A stretch of 14,546 bases of DNA. It comes from Bacteroidales bacterium UBA1077 (GTDB taxonomy: Bacteria; Bacteroidota; Bacteroidia; Bacteroidales; UBA932). The position numbers and the translations under genes were made by a program. Numbering within the stretch: the first letter of the stretch is position 1; every line of letters begins with the position of its first letter. Where the stretch lies: positions 1 to 14,546 of the forward strand of contig DCCQ01000055.1 in NCBI GenBank assembly GCA_002314195.1, read 5' to 3'. Below the pieces are notes generated by a model. That model did no database searches, was not told the DNA's origin, and worked only from the letters and a program-made list of their open reading frames with translations. Below are positions 13,815 to 14,546 of the stretch, piece by piece.

Positions 13815-14318
13815 ATGACAAAAGCAACCATGGACAACAAAAATATAAAGATAAATTCTTCGCTGCAAACCGAAGATGCATCAACGATAAGAATTAAAGA
13901 TGAGCTTAATGAAGCCTTGTTCAACACAATGCGCCTGGGAGCGTGCCGGTATGATCTGTTGGCGGCTTACAAAGCACGGAAAAAGTGTTACAAACTTTGT
14001 CAAAAACAAACATCAATTCCAGACTATAAGGAATATGTGGATGTTTACCAACTTGACAATTTCCCTGACGAACTGAAAAAGGCTGATTACGGAAAACAAT
14101 ATGTCAAATTATTACTATGGACAGTGATTTGCGCCATTATTTGTGCCATTACGATTGTTGCTATAATAGATTTATTTTATGGTTTCGCGGATTATGGGTA
14201 TATTGATCCAGCAATATGTGTATACATCATAATTGCTGTTATCTCAGGTGTTATGACCCATTACCTTACAAAAAAGATGATAGCATTGTCAAAGTCAATA
14301 AGGTCATTGACTAAATAG
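13815..14318 (+). CDS. two-helix membrane protein, unknown
   Basis: 167 residues (162 if ATG 13830, Met6, is used). A hydrophilic N-terminal region of about 95 residues with helical segments and three Cys (44, 58, 62) precedes two transmembrane helices (about 97-123 and 131-152). The protein ends in a basic tail (LTKKMIALSKSIRSLTK), placing both ends in the cytoplasm. No signal peptide and no recognised family. The 85-nt gap before it is the largest within the cluster; it has an A8 tract but no TTTG/TAnnTTTG promoter that I could find. Probably the last gene of the cluster, followed by hairpins. Confidence 0.6.
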   Translation: MTKATMDNKNIKINSSLQTEDASTIRIKDELNEALFNTMRLGACRYDLLAAYKARKKCYKLCQKQTSIPDYKEYVDVYQLDNFPDELKKADYGKQYVKLLLWTVICAIICAITIVAIIDLFYGFADYGYIDPAICVYIIIAVISGVMTHYLTKKMIALSKSIRSLTK

Positions 14319-14546
14319 CGATTTTCGCCGTTGATCATATTCATTTTCTCGTTCTCTTCTTTGCGAATATTCTAGAACGACAATCAACGCCCGTCTTTGC
14401 CTTTCACCACAGACATCGTGCTTCTATATATTCTATGTCGCAAATTTTTACCGCCAAATGGCGGTAATGTATTTTATTTGTCCGCACTTTGTGCTTAAAT
14501 GAATGATATTTAAAAAGATTATAATCGCCAATTCAAGTTAATAGTG
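14319..14546. other. AT-rich intergenic end of window with nested inverted repeats
   Basis: No convincing gene is visible in these 228 bases. Two nested inverted repeats occur (14329-14335 with 14383-14389, and 14349-14355 with 14374-14380), then a separate compact hairpin (14448-14467). No consensus promoter was found. The region most likely holds the transcript end of the cluster and the start of an intergenic gap that continues outside the window. Confidence 0.5.
14448..14467. terminator. compact hairpin, likely transcription terminator
   Basis: Stem TTACCGCC (14448-14455) pairs with GGCGGTAA (14460-14467) around the loop AAAT, an 8-bp perfect stem with a GC-rich core. A T-rich tract follows on the plus strand (tgtattttattt, 14468-14479), and TTTTT precedes it. 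It lies 130 nt after the last stop codon of the cluster, so it is a plausible end of the operon transcript, although the T-tract is interrupted. Confidence 0.55.

Overview
The window looks like a chromosomal segment from a member of the Bacteroidota, most likely Bacteroidales. Three non-coding stretches carry the Bacteroidota sigma-ABfr promoter form: TTTG, 19 nt, TAnnTTTG at 118-148 and 3218-3248, plus a lone TAnnTTTG box at 2570-2577. An outer-membrane barrel ends in the usual aromatic residue. The left-hand genes are plain housekeeping or envelope genes. The genus is not determinable by eye.

Left part (1-3130), relatively GC-rich. It holds the possible tail of an upstream gene, a two-gene envelope operon (a small lipoprotein at 168-575 and an outer-membrane beta-barrel protein at 579-1916), and a strong bidirectional terminator-like hairpin at 1937-1984. 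Then come D-aminoacyl-tRNA deacylase (dtd, minus strand, 1998-2450) and, divergently, a gamma-class carbonic anhydrase-like left-handed beta-helix protein (2597-3130).

Junction (3131-3564), AT-rich with no secure gene. It has a complete promoter (3218-3248) followed by a leader of about 310 nt. The leader contains an extended imperfect hairpin (3310-3432). Its central arm can instead pair with a downstream segment that runs straight into a T-tract, so the region looks like an attenuator-type regulatory leader. Short open frames in different phases also leave room for a gene remnant.

Right part (3565-14318), lower GC, all on the plus strand and mostly tightly packed. This is the exciting part: an apparent multi-gene system. 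It encodes, in order, a soluble three-module FtsK/SpoIIIE (EccC/EssC-like) ATPase; two small helical WXG100-like proteins with a W-x-D turn; a 254-residue coiled-coil protein; a third W-x-D protein; two paralogous MIDAS-containing von Willebrand A proteins of TerY type; a membrane-spanning PP2C phosphatase with an exported N-terminal region; a tail-anchored Ser/Thr-kinase-like protein; a small two-helix membrane protein; a 90-residue PH-like protein; a coiled-coil membrane protein with a duplicated 40-residue unit; and a final two-helix membrane protein. VWA + PP2C + kinase is the 'TerY-P triad' described by comparative genomics. FtsK-type ATPase + WXG100-like proteins is the minimum signature of type VII (ESX-like) export.

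Working model (inference): phosphorylation by the kinase, reversed by the PP2C enzyme that senses something outside the inner membrane, controls a type VII-like ATPase machine. Its substrates or adaptors would be the W-x-D helical proteins. The VWA proteins would act as metal-dependent assembly or docking factors, and the small membrane proteins would supply the membrane platform the soluble ATPase lacks. No toxin domain, DNA-modification enzyme, integrase, transposase, tRNA or CRISPR array was recognised, so secretion, envelope-stress response and anti-phage defence all remain possible roles.
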